From positions 1 through 10,557 of the forward strand of contig LKMS01000040.1 of the NCBI GenBank assembly GCA_001563965.1: a stretch of 10,557 nt of DNA. Reading direction: 5' to 3'. This DNA is from Haloferacaceae archaeon PL-Br10_E2g29. GTDB lineage: Archaea > Halobacteriota > Halobacteria > Halobacteriales > Haloferacaceae. The position numbers and the translations under genes are program-made. This document shows positions 1 through 6,055 of the stretch, in pieces (position 1 is the stretch's first letter; every line of letters starts with the position of its first letter). The notes beneath the pieces were generated by a model. That model saw only the letters and a program-made list of their open reading frames with translations. It was not told the DNA's origin and made no database searches.

Positions 1-139
1 ATATTTACAATATTAAAGGCGCAAGATTAGTTCAAAAAATATATTTGTCGTTTGGGAGAGCCCACATGTCGATGGATAGCCAGTTGCAGACCCGAAAAAG
101 CGACAGTACTCTTTTGATGCTCGGTTGCGTTCGCAGTGT
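1..139 (+). promoter_or_regulatory. Upstream region and candidate promoter of the CitE-like lyase gene
   Basis: No gene is supported here; the open frames on the minus strand are shadows. The stretch from about 31 to 47 (TTCAAAAAATATAT) is a plausible archaeal BRE/TATA region. A start site about 25 nt downstream would give a leader of roughly 70 nt before the ATG at 140. No convincing Shine-Dalgarno lies just before that ATG. Positions 6-16 (TACAATATTAA) recur exactly at 8336-8346, upstream of the solute-binding protein gene. Confidence 0.4.
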
Positions 140-1030
140 ATGACAGACACCCAGCCGCTTCGACGATCGGTGCTGGCGATTCCCGCCAACGAGCGGCGGC
201 TTGTCGTCGAAGCCGCCGACAGCGAGGCCGACGAAATCGTGTTCGACCTCGAAGATTCGTTGGCACCGAGCGAAAAACCACGCGCACGAACCGCAGTCAT
301 TGACGCGATCACCCAGCACGAGTGGGGGAAACGGCGTCTCGGCTACCGTATCAATGATACCACGACAAAATGGTGGTACAACGATGTCATTGAACCGATT
401 GAAGCGGCCGGAGCAGATCTCGACACGGTGATTTTACCGAAGGTTCGAACCGCACACGATGTCACCACGGTCGCAACACTGATCGAGAGTCTTGAGGCCG
501 CCGTCGACCGGCCACATCAGAGAATCGACCTCTATGTCCAGATTGAGACCGCGACCGGTATGAACAACGCCGTCGACATCGCCCAGGCGAGCGACCGGCT
601 CTCTGCCCTGTTGTTTGGCCCGGCAGACTACGCTGCCTCGGTTGGCGCCATTAAGGGTGCGGTTGATTACCCCGGACACTACTGGCATTACCCGCTCTCG
701 CGGGTTGCCCATGCGGCCGCAAGCGCCGACCTGCTCGCTATCGGTGGCCCCTACGCCGCCGACCCCGGCGGTTTTCGGGCTGCCTGTAGCTACGAGCGGG
801 CGCTGGGCTACGACGGCAAAATGGTGATCACTCCGAAGCAGATAGCCACCGCAAACACGGTGTTCGCACCGACAAAAACCGAAGCACAGCGAGCCAAACA
901 GATTGTTCAACACTACCGCGAGGCCGACCCCGACGATGTTGTTTCAATCGACGGGAACGTAATCGACAAGGAGACGTATCGGATGGCCCAGCAGATTCTC
1001 TCGAAAGCCGAAAGTGCGGGAATCATCTGA
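140..1030 (+). CDS. CitE / HpcH-HpaI family lyase (malyl-CoA or citramalyl-CoA lyase-like)
   Basis: A 296-aa protein of the CitE/HpcH-HpaI aldolase superfamily: TIM-barrel enzymes that make or break a carbon-carbon bond in hydroxyacyl-CoA or hydroxy-acid substrates, using Mg2+. Visible family motifs in order are VFDLEDS with Glu38-Asp39, YRIND with Arg70, LPKV with Lys101, QIETATG with Glu136 (expected metal ligand), FGPADYA with Asp163 (second metal ligand), and GYDGKMVITPKQI at 223-235, equivalent to the GFDGK.xIHP.QI block of CitE proteins. Length is normal for single-domain CitE-like lyases. The frame can extend to a TTG at 125, but ATG 140 is preferred because family homology begins directly after it (LRRSVLAIPAN). 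It stands alone before a 250-bp gap and the IclR gene, so its product may be part of the pathway that regulator controls. The exact substrate cannot be read from sequence. A thioesterase activity, as in some malyl-CoA thioesterases, is possible. Confidence 0.85.
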   Translation: MTDTQPLRRSVLAIPANERRLVVEAADSEADEIVFDLEDSLAPSEKPRARTAVIDAITQHEWGKRRLGYRINDTTTKWWYNDVIEPIEAAGADLDTVILPKVRTAHDVTTVATLIESLEAAVDRPHQRIDLYVQIETATGMNNAVDIAQASDRLSALLFGPADYAASVGAIKGAVDYPGHYWHYPLSRVAHAAASADLLAIGGPYAADPGGFRAACSYERALGYDGKMVITPKQIATANTVFAPTKTEAQRAKQIVQHYREADPDDVVSIDGNVIDKETYRMAQQILSKAESAGII

Positions 1031-1055
1031 TCGATTCCGTACGAGACGAAAAATA

Positions 1056-1070
1056 TTCTACACAGTAGAA
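1056..1070 (+). promoter_or_regulatory. 15-bp palindrome TTCTAC-ACA-GTAGAA, candidate IclR operator or lyase terminator
   Basis: TTCTAC (1056-1061) and GTAGAA (1065-1070) are perfect inverted 6-bp arms around ACA, 25 bp after the lyase stop. The layout (6-3-6) and the core TTCTA...TAGAA match the palindrome at 1206-1224. A degenerate copy with 4 of 6 left-arm matches follows at 1075-1089. Because CATATTTTT follows directly, the element could instead, or also, be a short hairpin/U-tract terminator of the lyase mRNA. Confidence 0.45.
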
Positions 1071-1129
1071 CATATTTTTCAAAGTAGAAAGACCACGAAC
1101 TCCGCGAACCATGCACCTGAGCCAGACCC

Positions 1130-1160
1130 AGTATATTACAAATATATGGATGTAATGTTC
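1130..1160 (+). promoter_or_regulatory. Candidate distal promoter of the IclR gene
   Basis: The AT-rich run around 1131-1147 (TATATTAC, ATATATGG) is a possible TATA region. Transcription would then start near 1160-1172, placing the perfect palindrome at 1206-1224 inside the leader. A second TATA-like run, GATTATATGA at 1250-1259, lies so close to ATG 1281 that it would give an almost leaderless mRNA. That conflicts with the good Shine-Dalgarno at 1268-1274. Which one is used cannot be settled by eye. Confidence 0.3.
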
Positions 1161-1205
1161 TATTCGAAACGCTTCGCATTCGTCACAAAATCAGCGACTG
1201 AGAGT

Positions 1206-1224
1206 CGTTCTATTGAATAGAACG
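1206..1224 (+). promoter_or_regulatory. 19-bp perfect palindrome, candidate IclR operator
   Basis: CGTTCTATT and AATAGAACG are perfect 9-bp inverted arms around a single G. The inner 15 bp has the same 6-3-6 plan (TTCTAT-TGA-ATAGAA) as the element at 1056-1070. A lone half-site GTTCTATT also occurs at 1157-1164. IclR-family proteins commonly bind short palindromes near their own promoters, so autoregulation by the adjacent gene product is the natural reading, though binding is inferred. Confidence 0.55.
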
Positions 1225-1280
1225 CGACAACGAGCGAGGAGCGCCAAAGGATTATATGATAGCCATGGGAGGTGTTGTCA

Positions 1281-2033
1281 ATGGGATACGAAGCACCGCG
1301 ACGGGTCGAAACGAGCGCCCGGACGTTTGTAATCATCGAACATCTCGACCACGTTGAACACGCACGAATCTCTACGATCGCCCGTGAACTGGAGATGAGC
1401 AAGGGAATCGTCCACAATCACGTCAGTACGCTCCGGGAGTTAGGCTACGTGACAAAGCGCGGCCCACACTATCAGCTCTCGGCGAAGCTCGTTCATCTGG
1501 GTCGTCGCGTCCGATCCCACTCGCCGCTGTACCGGGCGGCGACGAGCGCGCTGGGAGCGTACGCCGACCGCGTTGACACCGGCGTTCTCCTCATCGAGCG
1601 GGCGGGTCAACAAGGAATCGTGATCGACAGTCATCGACTCCCGCCGTCGGTCGCGCTCACCGTGGGAAGCGCACTCCCGATGGCACACTCGCTCCCGGGA
1701 GTTGTCGTGCTGACGATGGCGGGCGAGGCCGAGGAACCGGTGGCGTCGGCCGACTATGACCTCGAAAGCGTGCGGGCAGCACTTGACGAGCAAGGATACG
1801 TCGAAGGCACACTCACAGCAACGGACTCGACACCGTGTCTCGCCGCCCCACTCGTCGATGACGAGAGCTGTTACGGGGCGCTTGCCGCACTACGGCCCCC
1901 GGTGGAGGACACAACCCACGACATCGCTGCGGAGATCACGACGGTGCGCGCAGAAATCGAAGCCGGATTGGGAGAAGACCGGTCGCGCAAGCGATCGTTT
2001 GCAACGGAAAAACACGCGTGGATCGATAGCTGA
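1281..2033 (+). CDS. IclR-family transcriptional regulator
   Basis: A 250-aa protein with the IclR arrangement: an N-terminal winged helix-turn-helix (about residues 10-70; recognition helix in MSKGIVHNHVSTLRELGYV) and a C-terminal effector-binding domain (about 90-230). In the second domain VGSALPMAHSLPG and CLAAPLVDDESCYGALAAL occupy the places of the usual G..lPlh.sa.G and iaaPv.d..g...gal.i blocks. IclR proteins sense small metabolites such as glyoxylate, pyruvate or aromatic acids, and repress or activate neighbouring catabolic genes. The frame opens with a GTG at 1272, but ATG 1281 is preferred: GGAGGTG at 1268-1274 is an excellent Shine-Dalgarno 6 nt before it. A short Lys/Arg-bearing tail follows the domain. 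It sits between the lyase and the permease genes, with palindromes upstream, so it probably governs itself and one or both neighbours. The ligand is unknown. Confidence 0.9.
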   Translation: MGYEAPRRVETSARTFVIIEHLDHVEHARISTIARELEMSKGIVHNHVSTLRELGYVTKRGPHYQLSAKLVHLGRRVRSHSPLYRAATSALGAYADRVDTGVLLIERAGQQGIVIDSHRLPPSVALTVGSALPMAHSLPGVVVLTMAGEAEEPVASADYDLESVRAALDEQGYVEGTLTATDSTPCLAAPLVDDESCYGALAALRPPVEDTTHDIAAEITTVRAEIEAGLGEDRSRKRSFATEKHAWIDS

Positions 2034-2041
2034 GTGCAGCC

Positions 2042-2051
2042 GTAGAACATA
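2042..2051 (+). promoter_or_regulatory. Half-operator repeat GTAGAACATA upstream of the permease gene
   Basis: These ten bases are identical to 1065-1074, which include the right arm of the palindrome after the lyase gene. The left arm is not conserved here (AGTGCA where TTCTAC would be expected), so only a half-site is supported. It lies 8 bp past the IclR stop and about 40 bp before the permease TATA box. Confidence 0.3.
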
Positions 2052-2083
2052 AAATGTGTATATATGTCTGACAGTCGTATTAG

Positions 2084-2100
2084 GAAGCGCTTATATATGG
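2084..2100 (+). promoter_or_regulatory. BRE/TATA promoter of the LctP-family permease gene
   Basis: GAAGCGCTTATATATGG resembles a haloarchaeal BRE plus TATA box (core 2090-2098). The expected start is near 2118-2122, leaving a leader of about 110 nt. A second TATA-like run (GTATATATG) lies at 2058-2066. The leader ends in GGGGGTGA (2218-2225), a Shine-Dalgarno 6 nt before the GTG start at 2232. Confidence 0.55.
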
Positions 2101-2111
2101 TGTGAAAAGAA

Positions 2112-2209
2112 CGATTCGGTGTTGCATGCGAAAAGAGACAGACATGCGTCAACCAAACCGTCATCACGTCATAGTTTCGTCCAATAAAAAATCCGGATAC
2201 ACCGAATCG
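2112..2209 (+). repeat. 11-bp perfect inverted repeat framing the permease leader
   Basis: CGATTCGGTGT at 2112-2122 is the exact reverse complement of ACACCGAATCG at 2199-2209; the 76 bp between includes a smaller hairpin (2121-2153). The left arm coincides with the predicted transcription start and the right arm ends 8 bp before the Shine-Dalgarno. It may be a pair of protein-binding sites or an RNA stem if transcription starts upstream of the left arm. Confidence 0.5.
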
Positions 2210-2231
2210 GCGATGTTGGGGGTGAACGGTC

Positions 2232-3968
2232 GTGCCACCCATTGACCCCGTATTCTGGGGCGCCGCAGCGATTCCACTCATCCTGTTGATGGTTACGCTC
2301 GTGGTGTTTCGGTGGGCTGCACACGAGGCCGCATCGGTCGGGATGTTCGCGGCGATTCTCGTCGCGTTCGGCCTCTATCAACTCGACCTGACCGGGCTCG
2401 CCGTTGCCAGTGCCGTTGGTATTTGGGAGGCCGTCGCGATTCTCTACATCATTATCCCAGCGCTGATTTTCTACCACGTCATCGACCGCGCCCGCGGCTT
2501 TGATGCGCTCCGTGAACAGATCAAATCGTTCACCAGCAACGAACTGTTCTTGGTGCTCGCAGCCGGCTGGGTGTTCGTCTCGTTCATGCAGTCGATTTCG
2601 GGCTTCGGAACCCCGATCGTTGTGGTCGCACCGATTCTGCTCGCACTCGGCGTGAAGCCGGTGTACGCGGTCGTAATTCCGTTGATTGGCCACGCATGGG
2701 CGAACACCTTCGGCACGCTCGGTGTCGCGTGGGTAACGCTCGAAGGCATTGTCGAAATGCAAAACGTGTTGTTGACCGCACTCAGCGCCGGCGTCCTGCT
2801 CTGGATCGCCAACATCAGCGCCGGCCTGACGATCGCCTACATCTACGGTCGACGCGAGGCCGTTAGCTACGCGCTGCCGTTCGTCGTCGTCATTTCGCTG
2901 GTTCATGGCGGCGGCCAACTGCTCGGCATCTACTTCTGGGAGCCCGCGTTCGCGAACTTCTTCGCCGCGACCCTCGCATTGCTCACGCTTGCACCGCTCT
3001 CGAAGCTATCGCGCTACGCGGCGCCCGCCGACGGCATCGAGTCGCGCCCGGCAATGCAGGACGAGATCACAACGCTCGGTGCGAGTTCACCCTCGCCCGC
3101 CGTTGCTGATGGCGGCGAAACCCAAAGCGACGTGCGAACCGATGGCGGTACCGCGACCGCGAGCGACGCCGCCCACGCCGTCGACGACGACCTCATGAGT
3201 CTGAAACTCGCTGCACTCCCATTCGGCGTACTCGCCGTCATCGCCTTTCTGACGGCGGTGGTCGAACCGGTCGGCGAAGCGCTCGGTACGGTCGAACTCG
3301 TTCTCCCGTTCCCCGCCGTCGAAACCGGCCTTGGCGTCGAAACGGGGGCGCTGTCGGCAGCCGGTGACGGCATTGCCCTGCTGAACTACCCCGGTGCCTT
3401 CCTGCTCGTGAGTGCGCTTGTTGCGTACCTCGTCTACCGGCAGGCAGGCTACTACGAACAAACCCGTGAACTGATCGACGGCGAACAGGAAGGGTTCCTC
3501 GAAGTCGTGTTGCGAACGGCGATTCCAGCGTCGATTGCGGTTGTTGGCTTCCTCGTCATGGCGCTCGTCATGGACTACAGCGGCCAGACGAGCGTGCTCG
3601 CACAGGGGCTCGCCACGGTCGCAACCAGCGAAACCTACGGCTTCCTCTCGCCGATCATCGGCGCGCTCGGTGCATTTATGACGTCGAGTAACACCGCCTC
3701 GAATATCCTGTTCGGCGGCCTGCAGCTCGAAACCGCGCTCGCACTCGGCACCTCCGAATCGTGGATCCTCGCCGGCCAGACCGCCGGTGGTGCGATCGGG
3801 AACGCCATCTCGCCGGCCAATGTGATTCTCGGAACCACCGCCGTCGGTATCGTCGGCCGCGAGGGCGACGTGCTCCGAAAGGTCATTCCGTGGGTGGCCG
3901 TTGTCTGTGCCATCGTCGGTGTCGTGATCGTGGTTGCGACCCTTGTCGGCTTCCTGGGGGCGATCTAA
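2232..3968 (+). CDS. L-lactate permease (LctP) family transporter
   Basis: A 578-aa polytopic membrane protein of the lactate permease family (TC 2.A.14), secondary carriers that import lactate, glycolate and related short carboxylates with protons or cations. Family blocks are clear: SGFGTPIVVVAP at 123-134, followed by the IPLIGHAWANTFGTLGVAW segment, and in the second half MDYSGQTSVLAQ, FMTSSNTASNILFGGLQ (from residue 482) and AGGAIGNAISPANV. Bacterial members usually carry Asp in the T-G-S-D-T-S-S-N motif; here it is Asn (TSSNTASN), so specificity may differ. A hydrophilic, acidic Ala/Ser/Thr-rich loop of about 60 residues (roughly 265-320) separates the two halves, consistent with a halophile. 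The start is GTG 2232: an in-frame stop lies at 2223-2225, GGGGGTGA gives a good ribosome site, and the next ATG (2289) would cut the first helix. The next gene begins at the base after the stop, so the two are co-translated. The substrate could be any small monocarboxylate. Confidence 0.87.
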   Translation: MPPIDPVFWGAAAIPLILLMVTLVVFRWAAHEAASVGMFAAILVAFGLYQLDLTGLAVASAVGIWEAVAILYIIIPALIFYHVIDRARGFDALREQIKSFTSNELFLVLAAGWVFVSFMQSISGFGTPIVVVAPILLALGVKPVYAVVIPLIGHAWANTFGTLGVAWVTLEGIVEMQNVLLTALSAGVLLWIANISAGLTIAYIYGRREAVSYALPFVVVISLVHGGGQLLGIYFWEPAFANFFAATLALLTLAPLSKLSRYAAPADGIESRPAMQDEITTLGASSPSPAVADGGETQSDVRTDGGTATASDAAHAVDDDLMSLKLAALPFGVLAVIAFLTAVVEPVGEALGTVELVLPFPAVETGLGVETGALSAAGDGIALLNYPGAFLLVSALVAYLVYRQAGYYEQTRELIDGEQEGFLEVVLRTAIPASIAVVGFLVMALVMDYSGQTSVLAQGLATVATSETYGFLSPIIGALGAFMTSSNTASNILFGGLQLETALALGTSESWILAGQTAGGAIGNAISPANVILGTTAVGIVGREGDVLRKVIPWVAVVCAIVGVVIVVATLVGFLGAI

Positions 3969-4172
3969 ATGAACGACATCACCGCATACACCGTCGCGTT
4001 CGGCCTCGCAGCGCTTGCGATGCCGCTGATTAGCTACGGAACGACCAACGGAATCGAGTCGCTGGCGACCGCCGGCCTTGTGGCCATCGTCGTTGCCGGC
4101 GTGATCCCGCTCGTCGTGCGATATGCGGGACTGTTCGGAACGGACAGCGAGAGCGTCTCGACGGCCGACTGA
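3969..4172 (+). CDS. Small two-helix membrane protein coupled to the LctP-type permease
   Basis: A 67-aa hypothetical protein. Two hydrophobic segments are visible, about residues 5-22 and 31-50, joined by a short polar turn (YGTTNGIE), with a short acidic C-terminal tail (DSESVSTAD). The ATG directly follows the permease TAA with zero spacing, and GGGGGCGATC at 3956-3965, inside the permease end, resembles a Shine-Dalgarno. This arrangement implies translational coupling and co-production with the permease. I do not recognise the family. By analogy with carriers that use a small membrane subunit, it may be an accessory subunit or stabiliser of the permease, but that is inference. Codon use and composition resemble its neighbours, so it is likely a real gene and not a chance frame. 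Confidence 0.7.
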   Translation: MNDITAYTVAFGLAALAMPLISYGTTNGIESLATAGLVAIVVAGVIPLVVRYAGLFGTDSESVSTAD

Positions 4173-4304
4173 TCGGCCTCGACGCGACAGCGACGAACCG
4201 ATCGCACACCGCGGCCGAGAAACGCTGCCGAGGTGCGAAGATTTTCATACCCGACGCGGAATCCTTTGTGTACGAACGAATTCACACATTCGAGACAGCC
4301 ACAG
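4173..4304 (+). promoter_or_regulatory. 132-bp spacer before the GGT-like gene
   Basis: No gene or terminator is evident. A weak TATA-like run, ATTTTCATA (4241-4249), could give a start near 4272 and a leader of about 30 nt. The case is not strong, and read-through from the permease operon is as likely. A GTG at 4233 opens the downstream frame, but the added N-terminal residues do not look like family sequence. Confidence 0.25.
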
Positions 4305-5993
4305 ATGACACCACACCACACCGGCCGGCCACCGACCAGCGCACAGCGCGGACTCGTGACGAGTCCACACTATCTCGCCAGCGGCACGGGCCTCGATATC
4401 CTCCGTGCGGGCGGTTCCGCCGTCGACGCGGCCATTGCCGCGAACGCAACGTTATGTGTGGTGTATCCACACATGGCCGGCCTCGGTGGCGACGGCTTTT
4501 GGCTCATCAGCGATGGAGAGTCGCCCGATGGAATCAACGCAAGCGGGCCGGCCGCAGCGACCGCAACCCGCGAGTACTACCGAAAACTCGCCGCCGATCG
4601 CGACGACGAGCCAGCCGATGGAGACGGGCACGAATCTGCCGGCGACGCCGACATCCCCGAACGCGGTGCGGCTGCTGCACTGACCGTTCCCGGCGCAGTT
4701 GACGGGTGGCGTCTCGCCCACGAAGCGTACGGAACGCTCCCGTGGGACCGGCTGTTCGAGGATGCGATCACCTACGCACGCGAGGGCGCGCCGGTCGCAC
4801 CAAGCCTCGCCCGGTGGACCGCCGCCGACCGCGACGTGCTGCGGAAAGACGAACGGGCCGCCGAAACATTTCTCATCGACGGCGACGCGCCCGAACCGGG
4901 AACCAGCCTGCGCCAACCTGCGCTCGCCGGTTCGTTCGAAACACTCGCGACGCTCGGCGCACGCGAGGGATTTTACGAGGGTCGCGTTGCCGAAGCGTTC
5001 TGTGACGGTCTGGACGACGACTCGCCGCTCGACACCGACGACTTCGCTGACTACCACGCCGAGTGGGTCGAACCGCTCAGCATCGACTACCGCGGCTACA
5101 CTGCCCACACGCTCCCACCGAACACGCAGGGAATCGCCGCGCTCCAACTGCTCGGCTTGCTGTCGGAGTTCGATGTCGAATCGTGGGGCGACGGGAGTGT
5201 AGACTACTATCATCACATGGCCGAGGCGACGAAAGTCGCCTTCGCCGACCGCGACGCCTGGGTGACCGATCCCACCGCCGTCGACCTGCCCGTCGACAGG
5301 CTGCTTGCGGCGGACTATCTCGCCGAGCGCCGACAGCTGATCGAGGCGGAGTCGTCGCTCCCGGCGGCTGTCGACCCCGGCATCGTCCCCGAAACGACGA
5401 CGCCACAGGCGCAGAACGCAGGCGGCGACACCTGTTTTTTGAGTGTCGTCGACGACGACGGGCTGGCGGTGTCGCTGATTCAGTCGATCTACTTCGACTT
5501 CGGCAGCGGGGTCATCGCCGGCGAAACAGGGGTTATCCCGCAGAACCGTGGGGCGTTCTTTTCGCTCGATCCCGATCACGTCAACTGCCTTGAACCCGGC
5601 AAGCGAACGTTCCACACGCTCATCCCCTCGATGCTCACACGCGATGGCGAGCCACGGCTGCTGTACGGGACGATGGGCGGGGAGGGCCAACCACAGACCC
5701 AAGCCGCGCTCGTTTCGCGCATCGTCGACTTCGGCGACACCGTACAGGAGGCGATCGAGGCCCCACGGTGGCTCTTTGGCCGGACGTGGGGCGAGCAATC
5801 GAAGTCGCTCACGCTGGAGGGTCGAGTGCCCGACCGCGTTGTCGACGAACTGGCTCGGCGGGGACAGCCGGTCGCGATGGCGCGCGATTACGACGAAACA
5901 ATGGGCCACGCCGCCGCCATTCGGCTCCACGAAAACGGGACGCTCGAAGGAGGGGCCGATCCGCGAGGCGACGGCGCGGCACTCGGCTATTAG
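4305..5993 (+). CDS. Gamma-glutamyltransferase-like Ntn hydrolase (cytoplasmic, YwrD/HpxW-like)
   Basis: A 562-aa proenzyme of the gamma-glutamyltranspeptidase superfamily. These Ntn hydrolases cut themselves before a Thr that becomes the nucleophile of the small subunit. Here GGDT-CFLSVVD places it at Thr376, giving subunits of about 375 and 187 residues, normal for the family. Other blocks are AGGSAVDAAIAANATL (35-50), GLGGDGFW (59-66), SGVIAGETGV (401-410), QNRGAFFSLD (413-422) and GTMGGEGQPQ (455-464), which should form the oxyanion region. Where classical GGTs have Ser-Ser-Met after the KRP block, this protein has KRTF-HTL (433-439), and the segment 421-432 is too short to hold the lid loop of the E. 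coli enzyme. There is no signal peptide, so it should act in the cytoplasm. ATG 4305 is chosen over GTG 4233 because homology begins at about RGLVTSPHYLAS. It is probably co-transcribed with the MFS gene downstream. The substrate may be a gamma-glutamyl amide or another amide such as oxamate. Confidence 0.85.
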   Translation: MTPHHTGRPPTSAQRGLVTSPHYLASGTGLDILRAGGSAVDAAIAANATLCVVYPHMAGLGGDGFWLISDGESPDGINASGPAAATATREYYRKLAADRDDEPADGDGHESAGDADIPERGAAAALTVPGAVDGWRLAHEAYGTLPWDRLFEDAITYAREGAPVAPSLARWTAADRDVLRKDERAAETFLIDGDAPEPGTSLRQPALAGSFETLATLGAREGFYEGRVAEAFCDGLDDDSPLDTDDFADYHAEWVEPLSIDYRGYTAHTLPPNTQGIAALQLLGLLSEFDVESWGDGSVDYYHHMAEATKVAFADRDAWVTDPTAVDLPVDRLLAADYLAERRQLIEAESSLPAAVDPGIVPETTTPQAQNAGGDTCFLSVVDDDGLAVSLIQSIYFDFGSGVIAGETGVIPQNRGAFFSLDPDHVNCLEPGKRTFHTLIPSMLTRDGEPRLLYGTMGGEGQPQTQAALVSRIVDFGDTVQEAIEAPRWLFGRTWGEQSKSLTLEGRVPDRVVDELARRGQPVAMARDYDETMGHAAAIRLHENGTLEGGADPRGDGAALGY

Positions 5994-6001
5994 GAGTGAT
6001 C

Positions 6002-6055
6002 ATGGACAGAGATAATCACACACCGGAGATGCAGATGGAGTCGACGAACCGATGA
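6002..6055 (+). CDS. 17-aa micro-ORF overlapping the MFS start (possible translational relay)
   Basis: ATG 6002 opens MDRDNHTPEMQMESTNR and its TGA overlaps the MFS ATG (ATGA, 6052-6055). AGGAGTGATC at 5992-6001, overlapping the GGT-like stop, is a near-perfect anti-16S match. It lies too close to ATG 6002 for normal use but could reload ribosomes finishing the upstream gene. The peptide has no recognisable family. If translated, its role is more likely to couple GGT and MFS translation than to make a functional peptide. Confidence 0.3.
   Translation: MDRDNHTPEMQMESTNR

Noticed and set aside
2034..2231. Riboswitch in the permease leader
   Set aside because: No known riboswitch consensus was recognised; only generic inverted repeats are visible, and the left arm may lie at or before the transcription start.
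2169..2918. Minus-strand open frame of 249 codons over the permease start
   Set aside because: The predicted protein is a low-complexity Asn/Asp/Arg/Glu-rich sequence complementary to membrane-segment codons, and it would cover the permease promoter region.
4452..5930. Long minus-strand open frame (492 codons) opposite the GGT-like gene
   Set aside because: It mirrors the GC-rich coding frame of a gene with clear catalytic motifs, its product has no recognisable domain, and no promoter or ribosome site is seen. Such shadows are common in haloarchaeal DNA.
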